The notes under the pieces were generated by a model, which was not told the origin of the DNA, did no database searches, and saw nothing but the letters and a program-made list of their open reading frames with translations. A DNA stretch of 64,000 nt, taken from positions 164,598 through 228,597 of the IMG/VR virus record IMGVR_UViG_3300015262_000001, one strand, 5' to 3'. This document shows positions 6,431-15,501 of the stretch, one piece after another. Both the position numbers and the translations under genes were made by a program. This DNA is from a virus. How positions within the stretch are numbered: position 1 is the stretch's first letter; every line of letters starts with the position of its first letter.

Positions 6431-7876
6431 TTAGAAAGGACGCGGGTAGTACGGGTAGTCCACGTCCCCATTATCTTCCCGGTAAGCTTCACCGGTAACA
6501 ACACGAGCGGTACGGATGGCACTGTCCAGCATCTTGATCACACGCAGACGCGAACGGATCGACTGCACTACATAATGGATCAAGTTAGCAACCACTGGGT
6601 CCTTCATGTCCGGATCGAGCGGGTTGTGATAACTGGAGTCACGCAGTACTTCGCGCACCTTGGCATCAATCACATCCATAGGCGCATCGATTTCCAGATC
6701 AACCGGTACGCGGTAACCGATGGTAATACCGACCTTCGTAACAGTTTCACGGCGCATGGACAGATGATCATGCGGCAGGTCAACTTTCAGCGTGCAGAAC
6801 TTGTTGGGGATGTACAACGACTTGTCGCCCAACGATTCGTCCTTCATGGTGGTATTCACGATGAGGACAGACCCGGTCGAAGGAATGTAGGTCTTTTCCA
6901 GTTGCGCAAACTTCAGACGTGCACGATGACCCTTGATGGTAACTTCCTTCAACCGCGAGTTGGTCGCAGCGAAGCCTTCGTTGGTTTTGATATTGCTGTC
7001 GTCGATCGTGGTATCCAGCAACTGGATAGAATCACTGATCACGCTATTGAACACCGACGAACGGCTGAGCGACGAGTACTTCAGTTCGCGACGAGGTTCT
7101 TCGCGGTTATGTTGTACCAGCCAAGGCGATTTGTACCGCTCTTCTTGACGAGGCATCGAACTGACTGTCGAACTGTTGAACACGCAGCTGTTGGTCGACT
7201 GGTTTTCCAGAATCACTTCACCCAGGAAGGTATCGTGGGTACTGTCGGTGTTGATCAGGATCGCCTGGTTTACCAAATGACGGTTGATATCCATCGCCTG
7301 GTAGCCGCCACGATAGATGTCGAAGCTATTGATCTGCACAGATGACTTCTCATCGAGGAGCAACTGCACAGTAATGCCGTCCGACTCGACCACGAAATGC
7401 GAGAAGGTACGTGGTACGTCTTTCTCACGCCAGGCCATACGGGTGTTCAGCCAGAAGGTATGACCGCTGTCGGTGGTAATACGACCGGCTTCCTTGATGT
7501 CTACCTGGCGCGGTTCAATCATTACACCCTTGACCATCACCCAAGGAGTTTTCAGAGCGGCCAGCTCTTCCTTGGAGTAATACTTGAGCTCAGCCGCGCC
7601 CCATGGAGTGAACGTAGAAGACTTCTTGGGAAGGTCCATCTTGATGCGACCGATCGCTTCTTCAACGGTTTCCGAGTGCGGCTTGGCACCACGTGGTTTT
7701 GCATGATTGGACATCGGCAATAACTTTACCGATTTAGGCTGATCAACAGAAACTGCTTTATCTTGAGCGGTAACTGCTTCAAGCGCTTTAACCGCTTTGG
7801 CCACTTGTTTGGTTTCAGTTGCTGGTGCCGCTTTGTGATCGTTTGCATTTGCTTTCTTTTCAGTTACGGTGGTCAT
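6431..7876 (-). CDS. Hypothetical protein, 481 aa, beta-helix-like centre
   Basis: I do not recognise the family. Residues 1-75 are disordered and Lys/Ala-rich, with several lysine pairs. Residues 115-360 consist of short repetitive strands with evenly spaced Ser/Asn/Thr and hydrophobics (SVFNSVISDSIQLLDTTIDD, SNIKTNEGFAATNSRLKEV), resembling a solenoid or right-handed beta-helix. The C-terminus is helical and ends DYPYYPRPF. Beta-helices in phages are often virion or surface proteins, but this gene sits between the DNA ligase and RNase HI, so a structural role is not established. The stop of ligA is 13 bases upstream, implying co-transcription. Confidence 0.8.
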   Translation of the reverse strand: MTTVTEKKANANDHKAAPATETKQVAKAVKALEAVTAQDKAVSVDQPKSVKLLPMSNHAKPRGAKPHSETVEEAIGRIKMDLPKKSSTFTPWGAAELKYYSKEELAALKTPWVMVKGVMIEPRQVDIKEAGRITTDSGHTFWLNTRMAWREKDVPRTFSHFVVESDGITVQLLLDEKSSVQINSFDIYRGGYQAMDINRHLVNQAILINTDSTHDTFLGEVILENQSTNSCVFNSSTVSSMPRQEERYKSPWLVQHNREEPRRELKYSSLSRSSVFNSVISDSIQLLDTTIDDSNIKTNEGFAATNSRLKEVTIKGHRARLKFAQLEKTYIPSTGSVLIVNTTMKDESLGDKSLYIPNKFCTLKVDLPHDHLSMRRETVTKVGITIGYRVPVDLEIDAPMDVIDAKVREVLRDSSYHNPLDPDMKDPVVANLIHYVVQSIRSRLRVIKMLDSAIRTARVVTGEAYREDNGDVDYPYYPRPF

Positions 7877-7889
7877 GAGTTTGCGTCCC

Positions 7890-9836
7890 TTAGCTATGGT
7901 TATTGATCTGAGCGATCAAATCTTCAACACTGGAAACCCTGGCGATAGTTACCATAGGTATGTCCAGCGCGGTTGCTTTTAACAGTTTCTTTTCACCTGG
8001 CTTCTCCCCCACTAGGAGTAACTGGCAGTCCTTAGTAAGGTTGCTCACCAATTCGATACCCGCCAGCGCCAGGAGATCAATCAAGCCTTCACGTGGAAGA
8101 CCTACTTCACCTGTAATGCATATTTTCCTTTCAGTTGCATCCTCCTTGTAGAACGGGATAAGTTGCTTGAACAACCGATCAGCGTTAAGCTGGATCATGT
8201 CAGTCTCAAGCGCGCTGGCGATAGGATCGGCGATCTTCTCACCGAAACGATGGATCTTTACGAGGTTGTCCTTATTACCCAGCCAGTGTGTCAGCTCAGG
8301 CGGATACATTTTGATACCGGCCACGTTAACTGCTCTGGCCAGATTCTTCGCTCGGATCACATCAACACCCGGCAACCCCATGGCAAGGATGGCTTTATGC
8401 AAAGGTACGGTTTGCACCTTCATAATGTTAGCCCATACCGTCGAATTGATGTCAGCAGGACTCAGACGCAGAATATCAGCCGGATACTCAACCTTGCCTT
8501 CATCAATAAGTTTGCTCAATATAACAGGACCCAGCCCGTCAATATCCAAGCATCCACGGCTAACCAACGCCAAACAGCGGTTCAACAACTGGCTTTTGCA
8601 TCCAGTGACGTTATCACAGTAAAGAAACGCACTGTTGTCACTTGTCTTCAGCCGCAGTTTACTGCCGCAACTTGGACAGGTGTCAGGTGCCTTAACTCGC
8701 TTACCCACGCCAGAATCAATTACACGGCGCACGCGAGGAATAACATCCCCGTTGCGAGTAACAGCCAGCAAGGTGTCATCACGTAATCCCAAAGCCATGA
8801 ATTGATGATAGTTGTCGATACTGGCACGCTGACAGGTAACGCCACCCACAATAGCCGGATGGAAATACAGTGTAGGGTTCACCCGCCCAGTCTTACCCGT
8901 CGCCCAAACGGTATGTGAATAAGCGACTTCCACTTCAACGTCTGGAAACTTGTAAGCAATCGCCCACAGAGGGTGTTTATTATTCGATCCTAACTTGTCC
9001 TGATCATCGAACCAGTCAAGTTTAAACACAACACCGTCTACCGGATATTTGTCGCTCTTCTTATCAGCGCGTACATCTTCCATCGAAACCCACGGGCTAG
9101 GTTCGAAACCTTTCTCTTCCAAGGCGAGCATCATTGCCTCGTAAGTAGGTTTCTCCAACCGGTCACTGGCGCCATAAACGAAGAAGTCCAGCATACCGAA
9201 GGTATTAGGATCCTGATTACGCTCCAGGCGTCTTACCCAACCACTGACACCGTTACGCGGAGTAACCAACGGCTTCTCTGCAACAGCGTTGTAGGCTTCG
9301 AAGGTCGCAAAGCTCATAACCCCTTCACCACGCACAGAAAACGTCGCTGGGAAGGACTTGGGGAGCTTCAAGGGTATGTTGCGGAACAGGGGAATGGAGT
9401 GAGTAACATCCTCGCCCACATTACCATCACCGCGTGTCGCCATCTGGACCAGCTTACGGTCTATGTAAAGAAGTTCCAGTGCTAGGCCGTCTAGCTTGTA
9501 TTCCCTGATCCAGTACGTACCGGGAGGAAAACTGTTGAGCCACTCATCCAGATCTTTCTGATTAAGTTTCTTTTTGAGGGACAACATGGGTTCGTCAAAT
9601 TCAACGAGTCCTAACCCCTCATTGGTTACTTCTATCAGAGGTACCGCTTTCTGGTGGTGGACGAAAGCCTTGGCCACATCAGGGTAGAGTTCACACAATT
9701 CATCGAAGCGTTCTTGCTTCTTGTCGAACTCACTATTGGGGATAGGTTCTTCGTTGTGATTATGGAAACGATCGTTGAGATAAAGAATCTCATCATTCAA
9801 CGCTTTCATTTCATCGTAGATCGAGGGGTTGCTCAT
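7890..9836 (-). CDS. ligA: NAD-dependent DNA ligase, 648 aa
   Basis: Seals nicks using NAD+. The order of domains is that of bacterial LigA: N-terminal Ia NAD-binding region (residues 1-75), adenylation domain with the active-site lysine K114-L-D-G117 and a TRGDGNVGEDVT motif, OB fold, a Zn finger with four cysteines (CPSCGSKLRL, then CDNVTGC), a helix-hairpin-helix region around ALVSRGCLDIDGLG, and a C-terminal BRCT domain starting near RKICITGE. The length is slightly below that of cellular enzymes (about 670). The ATG overlaps the stop of the upstream membrane protein (ATGA). A full NAD-type ligase is found in only some phages; most large phages use ATP-type enzymes. Confidence 0.96.
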   Translation of the reverse strand: MSNPSIYDEMKALNDEILYLNDRFHNHNEEPIPNSEFDKKQERFDELCELYPDVAKAFVHHQKAVPLIEVTNEGLGLVEFDEPMLSLKKKLNQKDLDEWLNSFPPGTYWIREYKLDGLALELLYIDRKLVQMATRGDGNVGEDVTHSIPLFRNIPLKLPKSFPATFSVRGEGVMSFATFEAYNAVAEKPLVTPRNGVSGWVRRLERNQDPNTFGMLDFFVYGASDRLEKPTYEAMMLALEEKGFEPSPWVSMEDVRADKKSDKYPVDGVVFKLDWFDDQDKLGSNNKHPLWAIAYKFPDVEVEVAYSHTVWATGKTGRVNPTLYFHPAIVGGVTCQRASIDNYHQFMALGLRDDTLLAVTRNGDVIPRVRRVIDSGVGKRVKAPDTCPSCGSKLRLKTSDNSAFLYCDNVTGCKSQLLNRCLALVSRGCLDIDGLGPVILSKLIDEGKVEYPADILRLSPADINSTVWANIMKVQTVPLHKAILAMGLPGVDVIRAKNLARAVNVAGIKMYPPELTHWLGNKDNLVKIHRFGEKIADPIASALETDMIQLNADRLFKQLIPFYKEDATERKICITGEVGLPREGLIDLLALAGIELVSNLTKDCQLLLVGEKPGEKKLLKATALDIPMVTIARVSSVEDLIAQINNHS

Positions 9837-10123
9837 AGTTCATTCCTCTTATCCAGCAGTTCTTGAGCCTGGTGAATAACACGGCCATTGTTACAGAAGC
9901 CGCAACTCTCCCGCTGGCATTCGTTACAGATCACTCTGTCGTTCTTAACGCTGAGGTCTTCTTGCTCCAGCAATATATTTAACTGGATCTGAGTGATCTC
10001 TTTTTCACTGGGATGATCGTCAATCCCTCTTAACCGATCCCACCACTTCCATGGACCGGTCGTCATTTCGAGCAAAAACAAAAAACAGAAGACACTCAAT
10101 AACGTCGGAATAATAGCGGTCAT
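9833..10123 (-). CDS. Small membrane protein with Cys-rich tail, 96 aa
   Basis: The N-terminal 20 residues (MTAIIPTLLSVFCFLFLLEM) form one membrane helix or signal anchor, followed by an aromatic interface segment (GPWKWWDRLRG). The cytosolic part carries CNECQRESCGFCNNG, four closely spaced cysteines that could hold a Zn or redox centre. No family recognised. Translationally coupled to ligA downstream. A membrane anchor next to ligase is unexpected; it may be an unrelated accessory gene. Confidence 0.78.
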   Translation of the reverse strand: MTAIIPTLLSVFCFLFLLEMTTGPWKWWDRLRGIDDHPSEKEITQIQLNILLEQEDLSVKNDRVICNECQRESCGFCNNGRVIHQAQELLDKRNEL

Positions 10124-10157
10124 TGTTATTACCTAAAAACCAAAACGCGCTATAGGA

Positions 10158-10194
10158 GATTAGGCACTGGGGAGTTACCCACCAATGCCTAATC
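10158..10194 (-). terminator. Hairpin after the first nucleotidyltransferase-like gene
   Basis: GATTAGGCA and TGCCTAATC form the outer stem, with a second inner stem (TGGG/CCCA). It begins 2 bases after the stop at 10197. No U-run follows, so it could be factor-dependent or protect the mRNA 3' end. Confidence 0.5.
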
Positions 10195-10196
10195 AG

Positions 10197-10661
10197 TCAG
10201 GATGCAACTTGGTTACGGGTAGCCAGGATTTCGTTCAGGGTACGGATGTCGCGGAAGTCTTTCTGCTTCTGTTCTTCAGAACGACTGGGTTCGATGTAGC
10301 TGGAGCGTTTCTGTATCAACAAGGCCAGTTCGTCGAAAACTTCGATACCGTTTTCCAGAGTGTGACTTTTGAAATAATGGTTACGGCAACGGATACGGAG
10401 ATCAGTGTCTTTGATGGCCACAACTGAATCACGCAGTGGGTGGATCAGTACCTTGTTATCTTCCGCCAAACGTTCGAAGTAAGGCGAACTGACCCACACG
10501 TTGATGTCACCCGCATCGTCGCGGAGTTCCATCATTACCATTGCCGCACTTCCACCCAAACACATGTGGTACGCTGGAACACCCAGGTCATTCAGAACAG
10601 ACAGTTGTTTTAGGATCCGATTTTTGGACGCCTGCCACAAATCAACTTCAAGTTTAAACAT
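10197..10661 (-). CDS. Minimal nucleotidyltransferase-fold protein A, 154 aa
   Basis: The segment G36-G37-S38, about 14 residues, D52-I-N54 matches the GS...DxD core of the DNA polymerase-beta nucleotidyltransferase fold, in the variety seen in AbiEii/MNT-like proteins (GGSAAMVMMELRDDAGDIN). The second catalytic acid is Asn54 instead of Asp, so this copy may be inactive or altered. The C-terminal ELALLIQKR and KDFRDIRTL resemble the helical part of that family. It is a clear paralogue of the adjacent gene (AAxVMMxxRDxxxDxD and LIQKR shared). Function unknown. Such proteins can be toxins, antitoxins or defence-related nucleotidylating enzymes (family knowledge). Confidence 0.7.
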   Translation of the reverse strand: MFKLEVDLWQASKNRILKQLSVLNDLGVPAYHMCLGGSAAMVMMELRDDAGDINVWVSSPYFERLAEDNKVLIHPLRDSVVAIKDTDLRIRCRNHYFKSHTLENGIEVFDELALLIQKRSSYIEPSRSEEQKQKDFRDIRTLNEILATRNQVAS

Positions 10662-10670
10662 GATACTTTC

Positions 10671-11108
10671 CTAAACAGCTTTGGCGGTGAATTTGGTTAC
10701 ATGGCCCATGGATATCAGCAGCGCGATCTCAACTTCGTCTTGTACCCGCTTACCGATACAACGATTGGGATTATGGGACAGTTGACGTTTTTGAATGATC
10801 AACTCACGGGGGCTGTAGACCCACACACCTTCGATGCAAACCCTCCCCCGGTCTTCATCAAGTACGTGCAGGCCAATGCTTTCAGCGTAAACAACCCGAT
10901 CAGTGATCCCTTCTGCTTTAATAATGCTTTTGGTGGTCGCTGCCCATTTGAATACCCCGGGCAAAACATCAGCGTCGAGGTCGCTCGTTTCATCACGGAT
11001 GCCCATCATAACAGCAGCGGCACCTGCACTCAGTACTACGTTGTGTGGGTCCTCTCCAAGCTCACGAACCAACGCCTTGTACTGCACAATCACGTCGTCC
11101 TTTTTCAT
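10671..11108 (-). CDS. Minimal nucleotidyltransferase-fold protein B, 145 aa
   Basis: Paralogue of the downstream gene. The core reads AGAAAVMMGIRDETSDLD: the two acids D43 and D45 are present, but the position of the usual GS is A28-G-A30. IIQKR and a helical C-terminus follow. Thus each of the two neighbours keeps a different part of the catalytic signature. The start has AGGT upstream. The gene overlaps the 3' end of the 156-aa gene by about 47 bases in another frame. Function unknown; same alternatives as for protein A. Confidence 0.7.
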   Translation of the reverse strand: MKKDDVIVQYKALVRELGEDPHNVVLSAGAAAVMMGIRDETSDLDADVLPGVFKWAATTKSIIKAEGITDRVVYAESIGLHVLDEDRGRVCIEGVWVYSPRELIIQKRQLSHNPNRCIGKRVQDEVEIALLISMGHVTKFTAKAV

Positions 11109-11532
11109 GACCTATACCCGATTGAAAGTTGATTAAGTCGGAACTGATGTTCCTTAAGTTGGCAAACAACTGCGTGATATCCAATGGACTCACGTTCTTT
11201 CTTATAAAGCCAGAGAATGGCGAATGCAAAACAAAGTATTCAAATGCATGGCGAAGGAATTCACTGCCATGCACGTCACCTTCACACCAGAGTTTAGGAC
11301 TAGCCTTAAACGTCCGTTGGGACACGAGCGACAGGCGCACTCGGTCTAGAATTAGTAGCGGTCCATCGCTAGCGAATCGCTTTCCTATCGAGAAGTAAAG
11401 CTTATCGTTATCCTTAACAAGACCCAACTCTACCAGAACCTTTTGCCCAGCCAACGCAAACTGCGTTATTACTGGTTCAAAAGGCCCGGTAAACTGATCA
11501 GGGTCCGCACTGAAGAACCTTAATACATTCAT
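11062..11532 (-). CDS. Hypothetical protein, 156 aa
   Basis: Begins MNVLRFFSADPDQF at ATG 11532, just after the stop of the 93-aa gene. The frame is open to 11589, but that would run deep into the neighbour. It appears as a soluble alpha/beta protein (VLVELGLVKDNDKLYFSIG, LLILDRVRLSLVSQRTF). The last 15 codons overlap the start of the next gene. I do not recognise the family. Confidence 0.7.
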   Translation of the reverse strand: MNVLRFFSADPDQFTGPFEPVITQFALAGQKVLVELGLVKDNDKLYFSIGKRFASDGPLLILDRVRLSLVSQRTFKASPKLWCEGDVHGSEFLRHAFEYFVLHSPFSGFIRKNVSPLDITQLFANLRNISSDLINFQSGIGHEKGRRDCAVQGVGS

Positions 11533-11539
11533 GAGGGTC

Positions 11540-11821
11540 TCAGTGCAGGGTGGCGGTTGCAGATGCCAGGTAACGGGAGATGTTTTCAACCGTTGCCATG
11601 TCAGAAGCCGACGCCGCCAGGTTCAGCATGTGGTACGACACCACCATACGACCGGTCTCATCGAAGGTAATAACCGCTTGGTTAATGCCCGCGAAGTTGA
11701 TGATCGCTGTTTTACCAGAGATGTCGTAGTTGTAGGTCACAGTCGCCATGCCCATGCCTTGCATGTGCGGCGAGTAAGACCCGTCGAGGTTTTCCATAAT
11801 TGGGATCTGTGCGCTTTGCAT
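11540..11821 (-). CDS. Small hypothetical protein, 93 aa
   Basis: The start at ATG 11821 (MQSAQIPIMENL) is chosen because GGAAGAG lies 9 bases upstream. The frame is open to a GTG at 11917, but that abuts the promoter box at 11921-11928 and would add a hydrophobic leader with no ribosome site. If the longer form were made, it would be membrane-anchored (IIIALSLLVVFVL). The short form is a small beta-rich domain (MATVTYNYDISGKTAIINFA) with a C-terminal helix. Probably an early gene with a 100-base leader. Function unknown. Confidence 0.7.
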   Translation of the reverse strand: MQSAQIPIMENLDGSYSPHMQGMGMATVTYNYDISGKTAIINFAGINQAVITFDETGRMVVSYHMLNLAASASDMATVENISRYLASATATLH

Positions 11822-11920
11822 GATCGTTATCTCTTCCAGAAGTAGTAGGCTGTCATAAACAGGACCTCGCAGTACGAATACAACTAAAAGAGATAACGCG
11901 ATTATTATCTCTACCACTTA

Positions 11921-11928
11921 GTAATATA
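11921..11928 (-). promoter_or_regulatory. Early-type promoter box (TATATTAC)
   Basis: The minus strand reads TTTAAACCTATATTACTAAG. It has the exact TATATTAC core and shares AAACCTAyATTAyTA with boxes at 1272 and 46946. It lies between the stop of the SbcC-like gene and the 93-aa gene. Confidence 0.6.
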
Positions 11929-11931
11929 GGT

Positions 11932-14397
11932 TTAAATTACTATTGAGTGCTGATTGACCTCACCTGGTAAGGTAAGACCTTCGTACCGCAAGGCGATGAT
12001 GTTAGGATCTCTAAAGACCCCGAGTTGATTAAAATAATGGGACACCAGGAACAGTTGGCGGGCGTCGTTACTCTGTGTGTATTCCTCCACAAAGTTAAAG
12101 AACCTGCCGCGTTTGATTTCATCCAGGAATGGACCCACCTCGTCCATGATCAACGGGAGTGGAAACCCGAGGTACCCCAGTAACACAAAGCGAAAAGCCC
12201 AATCTAAAATATCAGTTTCGCCGCCACTGCAATCTGACACGTCCGGTGTAGGGTCTTTCTCACCCTTGACCACAGGAAAGCGGTACGTCAGATCACCGTT
12301 CTCTTTGCTGCACGGTTTGATGTACAGTGGGGTATTCCAGATTTTGTTAACCACAGCATTCATGTTGCCACAGATAGCGGTAATGAAGTCACTCATTAAC
12401 TTACCGATCAAACCCTTGTTAGGGCAAAGACCGTCCATGTGCACTTCAACAATGGTTAGCCGACGTTTCAAGCGAGCGATGTCAGCCGAGATGGATTGCA
12501 CCACTGCTGTCAGGGACTTGCTCTTGATGATCGAGGTCATGTAGTGTTCTTTGTCAGAGGTCAGTTCACTGATGCGATGATCCACCGCAGAGCGCAGACT
12601 TACCTTCCCCTCACTCTCCAAACCTTGCAGGATCTCGAACCGCAATTGCTCTAATCGCTTTAAATCTTCCCCATAGGTTTGCATGCCCCGCAATGTGTTA
12701 CTAAGGGCGTCAATTTTGGCTCGGTAGAAAAGGATTTTGTTGTTGACATCCACGAGCTCTTTTTCAGTGGTGCTAACGTAGATGGCCGCGTCCAACACCT
12801 TGTTGCGATCCAGGAGCGCTATACGTGCATCCAGGAGCTTTTCTTCTTCTGCCAGCGTGTCACGGTAACCCAGCAGCTCGGCTTTGCGGCTAACAAGCTC
12901 CAGAGCGTTCTGAAGACGGTGTGTAGCCCAGCGTCCTACTTCAAACTGCTTGATCAGTTCCGGCAGGATCCTGACATGACTGTTCTCACGGATAAAGGTA
13001 AACAACTGGTTCATGGAGATAAACCATTCACTGTCGTTGTCCAACTTATCCTGGAGTTCGTCTCGTTCCTTTTCCAACTTCTCAATCTTCTTGATCGAGT
13101 AATCAATGTTGGACTTAAGGTTAGCCAGTTTCTGAGGAGTCATCCCCAACTTGAACTCATGTGTACAGTCCGGACACTCAACCGTCTCAGCCTGTTCATA
13201 ATGTGCCAACTGATGTTGCATGTTGGCGAGGTCGTTGGTGAAACTCTTCAGTTCAGTTCCAACCACTTCCATGCGGTTCTGGAAAGCTTTGTACTGGTTA
13301 CCTGTAAGCTCCTTAGAGCTCGCTGGAGTCACGCGGTTAAGAAACTGCATCAGTGCAGGGGTAACCTGCGCCAAACCATCTAACGGGTTCTCTGGGTCAT
13401 TAAAGACAGGGTATTGCTTCAATCCCTGTTCAATGACTTCAAGCTTGATCAACGTCTCAGCGATATCGCCTTTAACGTGCTTGGTCTGTGCTTTAAAGGC
13501 ATCAGGATCCTTAAGGAATTCCTCCAGCCCCTCCAACATACCAGCATGTTCGCTGATCACCCCTTGCAACACGTTCGCCTGATCGCGATAACCGTCCAGC
13601 ATACGACGGCTCTGGATAATGGTGTCAGTGTATTCTCGCTTGCTCCACCAAACACCGCTGAGCTTATTAGCCAGCAATTGATCAGTAAGCAGATCGAGTT
13701 CCTGTTTCTTAAGCTGAACAGCTGGATCCAGTTTAACCGACTCCAAACTCCCCCGCAGTAGAAGTGACTGTTTCAGTTCTTCTTCCACATCCCGTACGCG
13801 ACGTTCCAACTCTTCCACGCCACACTCGTTGATGTAGGAGAGCTTGCGGTTCTCTTCAGTGTAACGACCCACCTGATTCTTAATGGCGGCTTTCAACTCA
13901 TTACGTGCAGTCTTCAAGCGGCCATACACACCCAACGCATAGTCAGTGTTGTTCGGGTAGATCTGCATCAATACATCTTTACGACGAGACGCAGACATGG
14001 CCGACAGTCGATCGGCAATACGAATACCGCTAATCACTTTAACCAGACCAGTGTCCAAACCGAAGTGGATCTCACACAACTCTTTCTGCACACTGAACGT
14101 GCCGTTGCTGTTGAGTTCTTCCCCGTCATCGATCTTGAAACTGTGACCATTACCAATGCCGGTGTAAGAATCCATCGTGTAAACTTTACTACCAACCTTC
14201 CACTTAACAAACTTACGGCCGTTCTTGTAGTTGCCGTTCTCCGGAGGAAGGGGATTCATTTCCTTGAGGATCGAACTCTTACCTACACCGTTCAGGGAGA
14301 TAAAGAGGTTGATCATATGTTCGGTATCAAGTTCCACTTTATGAATATTGCTACTCAAGAGCGGAACATAGTTCTCTAGAATCAATTTAAGTAGCAT
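11932..14397 (-). CDS. SbcC/Rad50-type ATPase (T4 gp46-like), 821 aa
   Basis: Recombination and repair ATPase that works with an SbcD/gp47 nuclease to process DNA ends. Walker A is N36-G-V-G-K-S-S42; the front residue is Asn where most have Gly. Long coiled coils flank a zinc hook CPDC near residue 407. The ABC signature CSGGE lies near residue 726 and Walker B LPLIMDE near residue 755. The length fits Rad50-like phage proteins. No partner nuclease gene is present in this window. The weak ribosome site (AAAAAAGAA) suggests modest expression. It diverges from the plus-strand spike gene at 14452. Confidence 0.93.
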   Translation of the reverse strand: MLLKLILENYVPLLSSNIHKVELDTEHMINLFISLNGVGKSSILKEMNPLPPENGNYKNGRKFVKWKVGSKVYTMDSYTGIGNGHSFKIDDGEELNSNGTFSVQKELCEIHFGLDTGLVKVISGIRIADRLSAMSASRRKDVLMQIYPNNTDYALGVYGRLKTARNELKAAIKNQVGRYTEENRKLSYINECGVEELERRVRDVEEELKQSLLLRGSLESVKLDPAVQLKKQELDLLTDQLLANKLSGVWWSKREYTDTIIQSRRMLDGYRDQANVLQGVISEHAGMLEGLEEFLKDPDAFKAQTKHVKGDIAETLIKLEVIEQGLKQYPVFNDPENPLDGLAQVTPALMQFLNRVTPASSKELTGNQYKAFQNRMEVVGTELKSFTNDLANMQHQLAHYEQAETVECPDCTHEFKLGMTPQKLANLKSNIDYSIKKIEKLEKERDELQDKLDNDSEWFISMNQLFTFIRENSHVRILPELIKQFEVGRWATHRLQNALELVSRKAELLGYRDTLAEEEKLLDARIALLDRNKVLDAAIYVSTTEKELVDVNNKILFYRAKIDALSNTLRGMQTYGEDLKRLEQLRFEILQGLESEGKVSLRSAVDHRISELTSDKEHYMTSIIKSKSLTAVVQSISADIARLKRRLTIVEVHMDGLCPNKGLIGKLMSDFITAICGNMNAVVNKIWNTPLYIKPCSKENGDLTYRFPVVKGEKDPTPDVSDCSGGETDILDWAFRFVLLGYLGFPLPLIMDEVGPFLDEIKRGRFFNFVEEYTQSNDARQLFLVSHYFNQLGVFRDPNIIALRYEGLTLPGEVNQHSIVI

Positions 14398-14451
14398 AAC
14401 AGAATTCTTTTTTAAGAAAATTAGAAGGGTCTACAGAATAGGGCGCCAAGT

Positions 14452-15450
14452 ATGAACATAATGCACTGCATTGGTATCGGTGTGGTGGCAGCCACCAAAG
14501 ATACTAACACCGACCAGATCCTGGTTTATATTCCCAATCTGTTCCCCAACGCCGACGGTCGTATCAGTGCCAACCCTAAACAGGTCGAGCGCACCAGCGT
14601 CAATGCCCAAGGGGAACAGGTAAAGAGTAATCTGCTACACAGTAACGTGTTGCCAGCTTACTGGAAGAACATGACCGACAGTAACCGTACCAGCTCGCCT
14701 GACGTACGGGAAGGCTCCAAGGTGGCTGTCTACCAGGTTCCTGGTCAGAACAAGCTGTACTGGACCCTGGACGGTCTTAACACTGAAACTATGCGCCTGG
14801 AGACAGTGTTCTACAATTGGAGTGCTTCTCCTGAGGTTAGCGAGAACACACCTGGTGATATTAACAACACCTACCAGATGAAGATCTCAACTCGTGATGG
14901 GTTGATGGCACTGCGCACCTCTCAGGCCAACGGTGAGAAGGTGGCCTTCGACATCCAGATCAATGCCATGGATGGGGTGATGCATTTTGGTGGGAGTGAG
15001 AATGGGTTTATCGTTTGGGATGAACTGAACCACTCGTTTACCTATAGCAACGCTGATGGGGCTATCTTCAAGATTGACAAGAAGAGCCTAACCGCTGTTA
15101 TGCCTGAGTTGATCAATCTCTTTGCCACAAAAGGGATTAACATCAAGACCGAACTGTTACAGCTACAAGCTGACCAGATCGATGCCGATGTTAAGTTGAC
15201 TCGTTGGAAAGGAGACTGGGAGTACACCGGTAATAAGAAACAAGTTGGCGATTACGAACAGACCGGTGACTTCACCCAAACGGGTAATTATGAGCAAACG
15301 GGTGATACCATGCGAACAGGTAACTCTACCAGCACGGGTATCGTTCAAGGTCTCACCGATGTACAGACTGCAACTGTCAGCCTTAATCTCCATGAACACG
15401 GCGCAGTTCAGAACGGTGAAGGTGTTACCAGCCCTCCAATTCCAGCTTAA
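14452..15450 (+). CDS. Baseplate central spike (gpV-like, HxH tip), 332 aa
   Basis: Predicted membrane-piercing tail tip. The N-terminal 140 residues look like an OB-fold (MHCIGIGVVAATKDTNTDQ). The C-terminal part is a repeat-rich triple beta-helix with short TG repeats (YEQTGDFTQTGNYEQTGDT). It ends with H314-E-H316 followed by Gly/Pro (TSPPIPA); an HxH pair binds an iron ion at the apex of P2 gpV and phi92 gp138 spikes (established). No lysozyme domain is present. It is a lone plus-strand gene facing the fibre block and ends at a strong terminator. The start has AGGG 8 bases upstream. Confidence 0.8.
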   Translation: MNIMHCIGIGVVAATKDTNTDQILVYIPNLFPNADGRISANPKQVERTSVNAQGEQVKSNLLHSNVLPAYWKNMTDSNRTSSPDVREGSKVAVYQVPGQNKLYWTLDGLNTETMRLETVFYNWSASPEVSENTPGDINNTYQMKISTRDGLMALRTSQANGEKVAFDIQINAMDGVMHFGGSENGFIVWDELNHSFTYSNADGAIFKIDKKSLTAVMPELINLFATKGINIKTELLQLQADQIDADVKLTRWKGDWEYTGNKKQVGDYEQTGDFTQTGNYEQTGDTMRTGNSTSTGIVQGLTDVQTATVSLNLHEHGAVQNGEGVTSPPIPA

Positions 15451-15460
15451 CAACCTTACT

Positions 15461-15501
15461 ACCCCAACTGCCCAGCAAGGCAGTTGGGGTAGGGGTTATT
15501 T
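15461..15501 (+). terminator. Intrinsic terminator between convergent genes
   Basis: ACCCCAACTGCC and GGCAGTTGGGGT form a 12-bp perfect stem, followed on the plus strand by AGGGGTTATTTTT. It terminates the spike gene and probably also serves the convergent fibre gene ending at 15502. Confidence 0.85.

Noticed and set aside
11822-11917. Longer N-terminus with a membrane helix for the 93-aa gene
   Set aside because: Requires a GTG directly next to the promoter box with no ribosome site, while the internal ATG has a good one.
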